Source: Bdellovibrionales bacterium
Lineage (GTDB): Bacteria > Bdellovibrionota > Bdellovibrionia > Bdellovibrionales > JAMPXM01
Direction of reading: 5' to 3'
Assembly: GCA_016713885.1 (NCBI GenBank)
Contig: JADJOF010000005.1
Span: 124,001 to 188,000 of the forward strand
Length of the DNA: 64,000 nt
Part shown: positions 8,703-16,973 of the stretch, one piece after another
How the letters are laid out: the number at the start of each line of letters is the position of its first letter
Numbering within the stretch: position 1 is the first letter of the stretch
Translations under genes and position numbers: made by a program
The notes under the pieces: generated by a model
What the model was told of the DNA's origin: nothing
What the model saw: the letters and a program-made list of their open reading frames with translations, nothing else
The model's database searches: none

Positions 8703-9391
8703 AAATTCCTTAGCGCCTTTAAGCAGCTGATCCACGAGAGGTGGTACTGCTGCACCATGCGGCCGTCTGCGGAATCGACGGCTAGCATTCCGCCGCGGTA
8801 ACCTCCGCCCCCTTTTAGCGCAATGGTCGAACGGATTTTGACTTCGGTGTTTGTCTTTGCCGGAAGACAAGAGAGAAGCGCTGGCCCTTGTAACGGCTTG
8901 ATCGTTTGTAGCAAGTAGTTCTGTGAGACCGGTCCAACCCAGTTCTGATAGCCAAAAGATTGATTGAATCCAATGCGCTCGGGTCCATTTTGGAAATCAA
9001 CCTTTTGTTCCGCACGCACGCCATCATCAAGATGCACGAACCCACGAAAGTCCACTGACTCAATTGCAAACGACCAGAGCCTTGGTTTTTTGATGCGAAC
9101 GGTGACATCACACTTCTTTTTTGAGTTTCCAACGTCAGCACCAACGCGCGTTTCAAACGCATCAAACAAAACCGTCAGCACCGAGGCATCAGGAGACAGA
9201 ATCGTTGTCACGGTTCCTTGAGGGCAGCCCTCGCCGCCGTAGTCGACGCCCTCAAGCTTGATCTCGCGCGGGTCAAAGCGACTGCCCTTGATGAGATCTC
9301 CCAAAATACCACCGGCCTGCGCTTGGTGAGGTACTGCCGCTGACAGAATCGACATCAAAATGATCGGTAGTATAGCTAAAACGCGCTTCAC
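8699..9391 (-). CDS. DUF4360-like exported protein
   Basis: About 230 residues from the GTG at 9391, chosen because AAAGGGG precedes it and it begins a clean signal peptide (VKRVLAILPIILMSILSAAV, then QAQAGG). Longer in-frame starts upstream add a non-signal-like stretch and would run through the sigma-54-like site. The mature part starts with CPQGTVTTILSPDASVLTVLFDAF, the hallmark opening of DUF4360, a family of secreted proteins of unknown function. Paired Cys residues (GEGCPQG, KKKCDV, SCLPAK, SWISCLK) suggest disulfides. A sigma-54-like promoter lies 43 bases upstream. Confidence 0.78.
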   Translation of the reverse strand: MKRVLAILPIILMSILSAAVPHQAQAGGILGDLIKGSRFDPREIKLEGVDYGGEGCPQGTVTTILSPDASVLTVLFDAFETRVGADVGNSKKKCDVTVRIKKPRLWSFAIESVDFRGFVHLDDGVRAEQKVDFQNGPERIGFNQSFGYQNWVGPVSQNYLLQTIKPLQGPALLSCLPAKTNTEVKIRSTIALKGGGGYRGGMLAVDSADGRMVQQYHLSWISCLKALRNF

Positions 9392-9433
9392 TGGTGCCCC
9401 TTTGCGACCACTCGAGGTCGCGAGCATGAGTAG

Positions 9434-9449
9434 AGCAACGGCCGGGCCA
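9434..9449 (-). promoter_or_regulatory. Sigma-54-type promoter (-24/-12)
   Basis: Minus-strand TGGCCCGGCCGTTGCT matches the sigma-54 consensus with the invariant GG and GC. It sits 43 bases upstream of the GTG start of the DUF4360-like gene and differs by one base from the site at 6668-6683. Confidence 0.62.
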
Positions 9450-9511
9450 CGGCCGGACTTTTTCATGTATTCGCCGTGCATTCGATCTGGAGGCAGTTTT
9501 TCAACCGGGGT

Positions 9512-9573
9512 ACTTTTCGAACTAAGTTCAGAAATGGGGAGGGTGGACTTTTCGAACTTAGTTCGGAAATGGG
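9512..9573. repeat. Two 27-28-bp direct repeats, 35-bp period, each with an 11-bp palindrome
   Basis: Copy 1 (9512-9539) and copy 2 (9547-9573) share ACTTTTCGAACTWAGTTC and GAAATGGG. Each contains the palindrome GAACTWAGTTC (A in copy 1, T in copy 2). They lie in the roughly 440-base space between the divergent DUF4360-like gene and the hydrolase gene. An operator or a REP-like element are both possible. The rest of the gap holds no gene I can support. Confidence 0.6.
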
Positions 9574-9829
9574 TGTGGCGTGATTTTGCAGTTTTGGGCC
9601 CATCATTTACCTTGCTGGGCCTTCATAGACTAGAGGCCGTTAAGGAGAAAGATCATCTGCTATCGATTGCCGTGGCAAGGCTGCTTTTCGCCGGCGATCT
9701 TTTGGCGAAATTCCAATCGATAGCGAATTAAATTCTCCGGGGGGACGAAGAGTTTTGTTTCCGTGGATAGTTCATTTAATATGTTCCGCTATTGAATGTT
9801 CGTATTGGAACGAAGCGGAGATACATCAA

Positions 9830-11083
9830 ATGATACGTGTTCTTTTGCTGCTCGTCTCGTTGCTTGCATCTCCCGTTCTTTGGGCAGCACCGAATGCAGA
9901 TATAGGATCATGCGATACGGCTAATCAGAACTCCGGCTGCATAACGGTTATTGAAAATCCTCAAAAACCGGAAGATGGGAATGTTCAGATCTACTACCAA
10001 TGGTTAGAAAAGCCGAATCCGGCGAAGAAGACTTTTTTGTTTCTGAACGGGGGGCCTGGCGGATCGATCGAGGACTATCTCCGTGATGGGGAGTTTTGGA
10101 AAAGCTCAGCTCTGGGCAAGAACTATAACGTGCTCTTCTTTGATCCTCGAGGTGTTGGAAAGTCATCTCCGATAACTCGTGAGAATGTAAGTCGTCGGAA
10201 ACTGCAGAACTACCGAATCGAAAATCTTATTTCGGATATTGAGGAGCTTCGTCTGCGGGTGGCCGGGAGGCAGCAGATCGGTCTTATCGGTCACTCCTTT
10301 GGTGGGCATCTACTTTTTGCATATGCGTCGCGGTTCCCAGCGAGCGTTTCTCGACTGATTTCTCTTCACGGCGGGGCCACGAGCTTGGGGTTTGTCAGTC
10401 AGGCGTACTTACAGAATCTCGAGTGGACCAAAGCGACCGACGGGCTCGATCCATTAAAGCTGACTTTGTTAAAAGATAAAGTGCAGGCTGGTCAGGCCTG
10501 CAGCATTCCGGATGAAAGGCCGCTGCCTCCAGATATGTGGCGACAGATTCAACTGGTTGCATTTATAGGTGATTATGAACAAAGGCGGCAAATCGGTCCA
10601 CTTCTGGCGCAATCAATCCGTGTTAATATAGATCAGAACAAATCTTGTCCTTACGGGGCAGCGGTTATGCCGGAAACCAGAAGTCAGCAAGAAAGTCTTG
10701 GCCTCAACGTTTTTGCGAATAGCGCGATAGTCTGTCACAGCTTTTTGACTGAGCGACAGATTCAGCTCACGGGTATTCTTTTTCGCGATGGTGCGTTAAG
10801 GAAGCGAGACCTTCAATGTCGAAAGAATGAGTATTTTGACAAAGCCGACGACGAGGGGTTCGACTATCTTGAGCACTTGAGGTCGATCGACGTTCCGATG
10901 CTGATTGTTGGCGGTGAAAATGATCAGGTGATTGCACCGCTTGTTCAGCATCAGGTCTGGAATGCGCTTTCGGCGAAGCAGAGGACCTCTAGTAAGCTCG
11001 TGATTATTCCCAGCTGTGGCCATCGGTCTCACGTTGAAGCTCCTCAGGCTCTCAGTGCTGCGTTAGCGGAGTTTCTGGAGTAG
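9830..11083 (+). CDS. Exported alpha/beta hydrolase, proline-iminopeptidase-like
   Basis: About 417 residues from the ATG at 9830, which begins a signal peptide (MIRVLLLLVSLLASPVLWAA) and follows AGCGGAG; the upstream in-frame extension is not signal-like. The fold is alpha/beta hydrolase of the S33 type: oxyanion loop NGGPGG, then FFDPRGVGKSS, nucleophile elbow GHSFGG (Ser), the acid Asp in GGENDQ, and the His in CGHRSH. The full triad is present, so it should be active, probably as a periplasmic peptidase or esterase. The substrate is not evident. It is a single gene; the next gene is convergent. Confidence 0.82.
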   Translation: MIRVLLLLVSLLASPVLWAAPNADIGSCDTANQNSGCITVIENPQKPEDGNVQIYYQWLEKPNPAKKTFLFLNGGPGGSIEDYLRDGEFWKSSALGKNYNVLFFDPRGVGKSSPITRENVSRRKLQNYRIENLISDIEELRLRVAGRQQIGLIGHSFGGHLLFAYASRFPASVSRLISLHGGATSLGFVSQAYLQNLEWTKATDGLDPLKLTLLKDKVQAGQACSIPDERPLPPDMWRQIQLVAFIGDYEQRRQIGPLLAQSIRVNIDQNKSCPYGAAVMPETRSQQESLGLNVFANSAIVCHSFLTERQIQLTGILFRDGALRKRDLQCRKNEYFDKADDEGFDYLEHLRSIDVPMLIVGGENDQVIAPLVQHQVWNALSAKQRTSSKLVIIPSCGHRSHVEAPQALSAALAEFLE

Positions 11084-11156
11084 CCGAAGGTGTCTGCCGC
11101 AGTTATCTTTGTCGTAGTTCGCTGGTTTGCGTCCGCAAGCCTTTGGCGGATGTGAC

Positions 11157-13529
11157 TCAGTCGCGGAGTTCAGCCCAGGTGACGCCGTCGCCGCCGGTTT
11201 CGGGGCCTGCGGCCTTCCATTTTTTGACATAGGCCGAGCGCGAGAGGTGCGAGCGAATCGCGCGCTTCAACGTGTCGGTGCCGTGGCCGTGAACGATGCG
11301 CACGCGATCTTCGTGATTGAGAATCGCGGCGTCGAGTTGAGTCTCGAGGTGTGCGAGCGCTTCGTCGACGGTTTTGCCGCGAACGTCGATTGTGCGTTCG
11401 GTGTCTTGAAGGGTGACTTGTGTCCCGCTCGATCTGCGGAAGATGCCTTGAGTGGGGTTTGTGAGGCTTTGTGCGGGCTTGAGCTGGCTCCAGTGTAAAA
11501 AGAGGCGCATGGAGTTTGCGACGATCGGGATCTCGCCTTTGTTGTTGGCTTTGCCTTGAATGAGGCCTTCGGCGCCAATGCTGGGAACAAAGATCTTTGA
11601 GCCGGCTGGGTATATGCGCTCAAAATCTTCGAGTGTCTCGATTTTTTTGCGCGCGGTGATTGTGCCGGCCGGTGGAGCTTTGACGATCTCCGGAAGCTTG
11701 GTTTTCACGTCTTGCAGGCGCTCGTGCTTTTTAAAGATCGAGTCGACCTGTGTGAAATCGAGCATCTCGTCGATCTTGCGCTCGGTTTTCTTGATCGTGC
11801 GGTCCATCCACTGATCGCGTTCGCGACGGAAGTTTGAAATCAACTCGCTGTACTTCTTTTTCGCGACTTTGGCCTCATCCAGTTGATCGAAGAGATCGGG
11901 CCGGAGAGTTGGAAGTTCCTCTTTCATCGCTTCGAGATCGCGCAGGTGCTCGTGTCGCGCTTTGGCTTCCGGCGTGAGGTAGTCGAGAGCGCGTTCGATA
12001 ACCTTGGGGTCGACGCCGACACGTCTTGCGGTTTGTAGCGCCAAGCTTTGACCGGGAATACCGAGGAAGAATTGATAGGTCGGGAGTCCGCTCTGCTGGT
12101 TGTACTCAAGGCTTCCGTTGACGACGCCGGACTCAGGAGTCCATCCCGTTTTGAGTGGTCCTAAGTGAGATGTGATGACGCCGAAGACGCCGTTTTGTGC
12201 GTAGCGCTCGATAAAGCTTCGCGCAAGGGCTGAGCCTTCTTCGGGATCTGTCGATCCGCAGATCTCGTCAATCAAGAGAAGGTGCTCAGCACCTTTGTAT
12301 GAAACGGCGTCACTTAGAATTTTAATGTGCGCTGCAAATGTCGAGAGTGCGGCGTCAACACTCTGCTCGTCGCCCACGGCGATATGAAGTCCCTTAAAGA
12401 ATGGAAGGGTTGAGCCCTCATCGGCGCAGATTGGAAGTCCGCAGCGAGACATCTGGGCGGCAAGGCCGACACTTTTGAGGAGCACGGTTTTTCCGCCGGC
12501 GTTGGGTCCAGAGAGCATGAGAATGCGATGATTGTCGGTCGCGCGATTGCGTCCGAGTTTCACCGTATTGGGTATAACGTTTGCGCCTTTTAAAACTAAA
12601 ATGGGATGGCGGACATCGCGCAGATCAATGGAGTCAGTTGAGAACTGCACGGGGTGCGCTTCAAGAATTTCAGCAAGTTTGGCCTTGGCAAATGTGACAT
12701 CGGCTTCAAGCAAAGCATCGAACGAGCTTTGAAAATCAAGAACGTGGTTTTTGAGGTAGCGCGAGAGCGCCGTGAGGAGCCGCTCGATCTCCTCTTCAAT
12801 TTCAACGTCGATTTGTCGCAGGCGATTGTTGAGTGGGACGACGTCATCGGGCTCCATGAAGACAGTCTGTTTTGATTGGCTGGAGCCGTGAATAATGCCT
12901 GGGAAAAAGTGCTGCATGCCGGATTTCACCGGTATGACCCAGCGGCCTTCGCGGGTGGTGACGAAGCGTTCCTGCACCACCGGATCCATGTCGTGAGCTT
13001 TGACGAGGCGATCGAGTGTTGAGTGCAGTACCTTGGTTTGCGATGTGCGTTCGCGGTGGAGGTTGTGAAGCGCTTCGCTTGCGTCGGCGCGAATTTCTCC
13101 ACTCGGTGTCATCAATTGATCAATGGCGGAAAGGGCGGGGCCAGAGTCCATCACTTGATCAAGTAAGGCCAGTATCCAAGGGCCGCGATGGGCTCGGTCG
13201 ATCTGTTCCAGAACTTCGCGTAGCGCGAGCGCTTCAATACAGAAGCGACGGACGTCGCGAAGCTCAAGCGTCTGAAGAACGGCATCGCGTTTCAGGCGCG
13301 AATGCCATGTCGAGAAGAGATCGAGACTTTCAGCAAAGGGGCGCTGTCCCATGAGTAGAACTTCGCGGGCTTGCTCGATCTGGGTAAATGAGGCCTTGGC
13401 CTCGTCGGGAGTTCCGAGAGCGCTGAGCGCGCGCAGACGTGAGCGGCCGAGCTCGCTTGTGGCAAGCGCTTCGAGTCGGTTGAGAATTTCGCGCCAGTCG
13501 ATGGAATCGCCGAATCTTTCAGTGCTCAT
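11157..13529 (-). CDS. mutS2: Endonuclease MutS2
   Basis: A 790-residue MutS2 from the ATG at 13529, the start that overlaps the upstream lnt stop (ATGA). The MutS core ATPase has Walker A GPNAGGKT and Walker B LLIDEICGSTDPEEGSALA, followed by a coiled coil (about residues 520-620). The C-terminal Smr nuclease domain is complete: IDVRGKTVDEALAHLE and the HGHGTDTLK motif. MutS2 lacks the mismatch-recognition domain of MutS; it acts on branched DNA to limit recombination and, in some bacteria, rescues collided ribosomes. Translational coupling to lnt implies co-transcription. Confidence 0.95.
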   Translation of the reverse strand: MSTERFGDSIDWREILNRLEALATSELGRSRLRALSALGTPDEAKASFTQIEQAREVLLMGQRPFAESLDLFSTWHSRLKRDAVLQTLELRDVRRFCIEALALREVLEQIDRAHRGPWILALLDQVMDSGPALSAIDQLMTPSGEIRADASEALHNLHRERTSQTKVLHSTLDRLVKAHDMDPVVQERFVTTREGRWVIPVKSGMQHFFPGIIHGSSQSKQTVFMEPDDVVPLNNRLRQIDVEIEEEIERLLTALSRYLKNHVLDFQSSFDALLEADVTFAKAKLAEILEAHPVQFSTDSIDLRDVRHPILVLKGANVIPNTVKLGRNRATDNHRILMLSGPNAGGKTVLLKSVGLAAQMSRCGLPICADEGSTLPFFKGLHIAVGDEQSVDAALSTFAAHIKILSDAVSYKGAEHLLLIDEICGSTDPEEGSALARSFIERYAQNGVFGVITSHLGPLKTGWTPESGVVNGSLEYNQQSGLPTYQFFLGIPGQSLALQTARRVGVDPKVIERALDYLTPEAKARHEHLRDLEAMKEELPTLRPDLFDQLDEAKVAKKKYSELISNFRRERDQWMDRTIKKTERKIDEMLDFTQVDSIFKKHERLQDVKTKLPEIVKAPPAGTITARKKIETLEDFERIYPAGSKIFVPSIGAEGLIQGKANNKGEIPIVANSMRLFLHWSQLKPAQSLTNPTQGIFRRSSGTQVTLQDTERTIDVRGKTVDEALAHLETQLDAAILNHEDRVRIVHGHGTDTLKRAIRSHLSRSAYVKKWKAAGPETGGDGVTWAELRD

Positions 13530-15163
13530 GATTTGGGCGACTGTAGCACGTCTCGGCGGTTCGCCAAAATAAGAAAGATGAGCGTCAAGATAAGCGCAAA
13601 CCATGCTGAATAACCGGCGATCCGAGAATAAAATACGATCTCGGGATTGGATTGAAATGAGAGTCGATAAAATCCGTACCATTCCTTGGCGATCGGCGAT
13701 TGTTCGAGAAGTTTGCCGTCGGCCTGGATGACCGTGGTGATTCCGGTATTGGTTGAACGGATGAGCGGTCTGCGATTTTCAACAGCCCGAGCGGCGGTCA
13801 TGATCATGTGTTGGTAGGGTTCAAATGTGCGACCGAACCAAGAGTCATTGGTCACATTCGACAAAATTTCGGCACCATTGCGGGCGGTTTTTGCGGCGAA
13901 CTCGGGGTAGAGGCTCTCAAGGCAAACTTGTGGCCCGAGTTTAAACTCCGGAAGCGCCATGACCGATGGGCCTGGCCCCTGGCCAAAACTGCCGAGCCCA
14001 GGAAAGAGCCACTTCATGTAGGGGATGACGTCAGAAAATGGAAACTTTTCGCCAAATGGAATGAGGATCGACTTGCGATAGGGGGGAGCGAGCGGTGTTC
14101 CGTCGGGGCCGACCGCAAAGAAGCCGTTAAAAGTTTGCTTGCGCTCTGGCGCGTAGGAGTATGCGCCGGTGAGAATGCTGCGTTTTTGAACCTGAACGAA
14201 GTTTCGCAAAACGACGGAGTTGTACTGGCCATCGAACATGCTGTCCAAAAAATCAGCAAATGCGGTTTCAGGCCAGATGGCAAACGTGGCCTCGGGATGC
14301 TCAGTGAAGGCTTGGGCAGTGAGTTCGATGTACTTTTGAACGATGGGCTGCGCGAAATCCTTATTTTTCTCGGCGATGAGTTTCTCGAAATTTCCGATGT
14401 TGCCCTGAACGGCGACGAAATTCACGGTTCGGTCGCCGCCCTTCCACTTTGTGTCGCGCCCAAGGCCGGCGACATTGACCATCAAGAATAGCGCAATGGC
14501 ACCAGCGACCCAAGGGAGCGATGGGCGAAGGGTCTTCGCTTCGCGAGCCTTGATCCATCCGATTGCGATCAGGGCATTGGCGAGCAGAGTGACGAGATTC
14601 AGGCCTTCGAAGCCGATCAGGTCGGCGGCCTGTGCGCCTGGAAGACCAGCCCAGAGCCAGGTGTATCCCAGATGCCAAGGAAAAATAGACGGCCAGAGCG
14701 CATCGACAATGATGACATTGGAAATCGTCGCAAAAACAGAAGTGGTAAGTGCGATAAAGAGCCAAGGCCGCTCAAGAGCATTGACCCGACCGCGTTTTTT
14801 TAACGCGAAAACAAGGGCTGTCGCCACGGCGCCCGATAGCGGAATGTAGAGATGCGCGAGAGCCGCAAATGCAAGCAGGACAAGGGCTCCAGCCCAAATC
14901 GGGAAGTGGCCGAATTCAACAGCCGTGTAGGCAATCCAGTGAAAGCCGATGAGATTCAAAATAAATTGCGTGAGCCAACCATAGAAGAAAACGGTTTTGA
15001 TGGATTGGCGATAAGAAGTCGGATCGGCCGATCGCGCAGTTTCAAACCAGACCACGAACAGGGGAGCGAAGCAAAAAAGAATCGCCCACGGAGGAAATGG
15101 AATATAGCTTGTGCCGGTAAACAAGCCTGCTAATATCGGGAGAAGAATTGGACGAGCTTTCAC
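13526..15163 (-). CDS. lnt: Apolipoprotein N-acyltransferase
   Basis: A 545-residue inner-membrane enzyme that adds the third acyl chain to lipoproteins. The N-terminal half has several membrane spans (starting LLPILAGLFTGTSYIPFPPW). The C-terminal periplasmic nitrilase-like domain carries the catalytic triad: Glu in IWPETAFADF, Lys in YRKSILIPFGEKFPF, and Cys in GPQVCLESLYPEF. One more membrane helix ends the protein (AWFALILTLIFLILANR). The start is GTG at 15163. The stop overlaps the mutS2 start. It fits a Gram-negative host with many lipoproteins. Confidence 0.95.
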   Translation of the reverse strand: MKARPILLPILAGLFTGTSYIPFPPWAILFCFAPLFVVWFETARSADPTSYRQSIKTVFFYGWLTQFILNLIGFHWIAYTAVEFGHFPIWAGALVLLAFAALAHLYIPLSGAVATALVFALKKRGRVNALERPWLFIALTTSVFATISNVIIVDALWPSIFPWHLGYTWLWAGLPGAQAADLIGFEGLNLVTLLANALIAIGWIKAREAKTLRPSLPWVAGAIALFLMVNVAGLGRDTKWKGGDRTVNFVAVQGNIGNFEKLIAEKNKDFAQPIVQKYIELTAQAFTEHPEATFAIWPETAFADFLDSMFDGQYNSVVLRNFVQVQKRSILTGAYSYAPERKQTFNGFFAVGPDGTPLAPPYRKSILIPFGEKFPFSDVIPYMKWLFPGLGSFGQGPGPSVMALPEFKLGPQVCLESLYPEFAAKTARNGAEILSNVTNDSWFGRTFEPYQHMIMTAARAVENRRPLIRSTNTGITTVIQADGKLLEQSPIAKEWYGFYRLSFQSNPEIVFYSRIAGYSAWFALILTLIFLILANRRDVLQSPKS

Positions 15164-15212
15164 GATGCCAGTGTATCAAGGATGAACATCGTGGGGATAG
15201 AGTGGGAGCGTC

Positions 15213-16177
15213 ATGAATCTTACAATTGAAGAAAGAAAATCTCCGGCAACTGTTGGCTCAGGAACAGGCTCAAAGTCGAGCTCCGTTCAGCCGACGGTGA
15301 CAACACCGGTACCCGTATCGCAATCGGTGATGACGCGTACGCGCTGCCCGCATTGCATGAAGCTTTTGCGATCGAGACGTCGGCACTTGAGATGTTGACC
15401 GCGGCTGGAGTTCGACGTGCAGAGTTTAAGTGCACCGGTGAGACCTGCCAGGGTGTATTTGCTATTGCGCTACCGCTTGATCCCGACTTGGAGCGTTTGG
15501 CCATGGTGCCATCGATTCCACTTCGCGAGTCGACACCAATTCCTGAACCGGTGACAGAATCGCCGCCGACCGAAATATCGCAGTCCGCAGTCATCGCGGC
15601 GCCTTTGAAAAAAGCGGCGGTTGAAGAGCGCGAGTGTGCTCGTTGTGGCGCCACAAATCCGGTGGCGAGTCTTGACTGCGTTCGGTGTGGAATTGTTTTT
15701 GAGCGCTCGGTAACGGGAAGCGCGGGCCGGAGCGGACTTGATTTGGAGTTTCGCGTTGAAGAGGAATTGGCGCTCGGCGGTAGTCGCGAACTCGCGCAGC
15801 TCTGGGATCTTGTGATTGAAGATTACGAAGATCGTATTCGACACGAGCGCTTTTTGAATGCCTGCCGAGATTCTGAAGCGCTTTCGTACGCCGCGAAGAA
15901 GTACTCACAGATTTTGGTTGCCGCTCCACAAGACGAGATCGCTCGCTTTATGCGAAACAAGATCGTTGCGTTGATTTCAATTAAGGCCGAGCGTTCGCGC
16001 ATTCCGTTTCAATTGGGTTTTCGAATTCCGAAGTTCAACACGCTGATCCTGCTTTTCGGCAGTATCTTGTTTGTGGCCGGGATCCTCATGCCGCAAGTGA
16101 AGAACATGATGGAGATCGGCCTGTCGTCAATTCTCCTTGCGCTCGGCATCAGCTTTGCGTTGCGCGAGCGTACTTAG
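15213..16177 (+). CDS. Zinc-ribbon membrane protein, frameshifted
   Basis: Two frames join into one protein of about 320 residues. Frame one (ATG 15213) ends shortly after TRTRCPHC. Frame two begins HEAFAIETSALEM and runs to 16177. Restoring one C at about 15356 gives CPHCHEAF followed by EFKCTGETC, an MJ0042-type zinc ribbon (C-x2-C...C-x4-C). A second ribbon (CARCGATNP, CVRCGIVF) lies mid-protein. Two membrane helices end it (FNTLILLFGSILFVAGILM and IGLSSILLALGISFAL). MJ0042 ribbons are common at the N-termini of deltaproteobacterial regulatory or envelope proteins. Function unknown. Confidence 0.7.
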
Positions 16178-16311
16178 CTATTTTCCAGGAGAGTCGGGAC
16201 TTTTTGTGATGTCACCGACCAATTTTCGGTGTACGGAGAGGCCGGCTCGCTGATCGCGGGCACTCTCTTTCTCAATCAGCACAAACATAGTGCTTCTTCG
16301 CCTCCGTTTGA

Positions 16312-16356
16312 CTTTTTCGTGCCCTTAGAGTAGACCCACGGTCACCAACGAAAAAG
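16312..16356. repeat. 9-bp inverted repeat just before a REP-associated transposase
   Basis: CTTTTTCGT at 16312-16320 and ACGAAAAAG at 16348-16356 are perfect inverted repeats with a 27-base spacer, ending 8 bases before the transposase ATG. It could be a transposase recognition site or an RNA hairpin that limits translation. Confidence 0.45.
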
Positions 16357-16364
16357 GGAGGTCC

Positions 16365-16907
16365 ATGACGCGAAAACAACCATCATTTCACGGATTTCCA
16401 AAAGAACAACGTGCCTTTTCACCAGGCCAAAGAACGACACGACAATCAAGGCAGTGCCGACCGCGCGGAACCAAAGAGGCCATGCACCTTGTGCTCAGAA
16501 GTGACCGCGCAAAAGGAGCGAAGTCGCTTCTTAAGTACGATGCCCTGGTACGTGCACTCATCACAAAAATCGCGAGGCGCCACGGCGTGCGTATTTACCG
16601 GGTTGTGAATGCTGGAAATCATCTGCATATCACGTTAAAGCTTTCAAAACAGTTTCTGTGGCGGGGGTTTATTTCTGGCATCACCGGCGGCATCGCACGC
16701 GCCGTTCAACGAAAGCGCGACGTAAAGTCAAAATGTGGATTCTGGAACTCGCGCCCATTTACCCGCCTCATCAGTTGGGGCCGCGACTACAATATTGTAA
16801 AAGACTATCACACACTCAACCAGCTTGAGGCTGACGGCGTGGTTCCGCCCAGGTGGCAGATGCTAAGGCCGGAGCGATGGCGACACGTTGTGCTGGCGTT
16901 TACTTAG
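16365..16907 (+). CDS. REP-associated tyrosine (Y1/HUH) transposase
   Basis: A 180-residue Y1 transposase of the RAYT group (relatives of IS200/IS605 TnpA). Visible features are RGTKEAMHLVLRSDRAKGAKS with the family's early His, the HUH motif NHLHITLKL, and the nucleophile Tyr in VKDYHTLNQLEADG. These single-copy, chromosome-domesticated enzymes process REP hairpins. The GTKEAMHLVLRS opening is close to copies seen repeatedly in Bdellovibrio-like genomes (from memory, not checked). A GGGAGG RBS precedes the ATG. Confidence 0.82.
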   Translation: MTRKQPSFHGFPKEQRAFSPGQRTTRQSRQCRPRGTKEAMHLVLRSDRAKGAKSLLKYDALVRALITKIARRHGVRIYRVVNAGNHLHITLKLSKQFLWRGFISGITGGIARAVQRKRDVKSKCGFWNSRPFTRLISWGRDYNIVKDYHTLNQLEADGVVPPRWQMLRPERWRHVVLAFT

Positions 16908-16973
16908 CGATCGAAGGCCTCACAAACTGGAAGTCAGCCGCGACACACAGGCAAACCCAAAGCTGAGCACTGC

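Noticed and set aside
13808..14491. Open frame of 227 codons on the plus strand inside lnt, and 11127-11498 opposite mutS2
   Set aside because: Both are antisense to strongly conserved genes with full motif sets, and show no domain, signal or RBS of their own.
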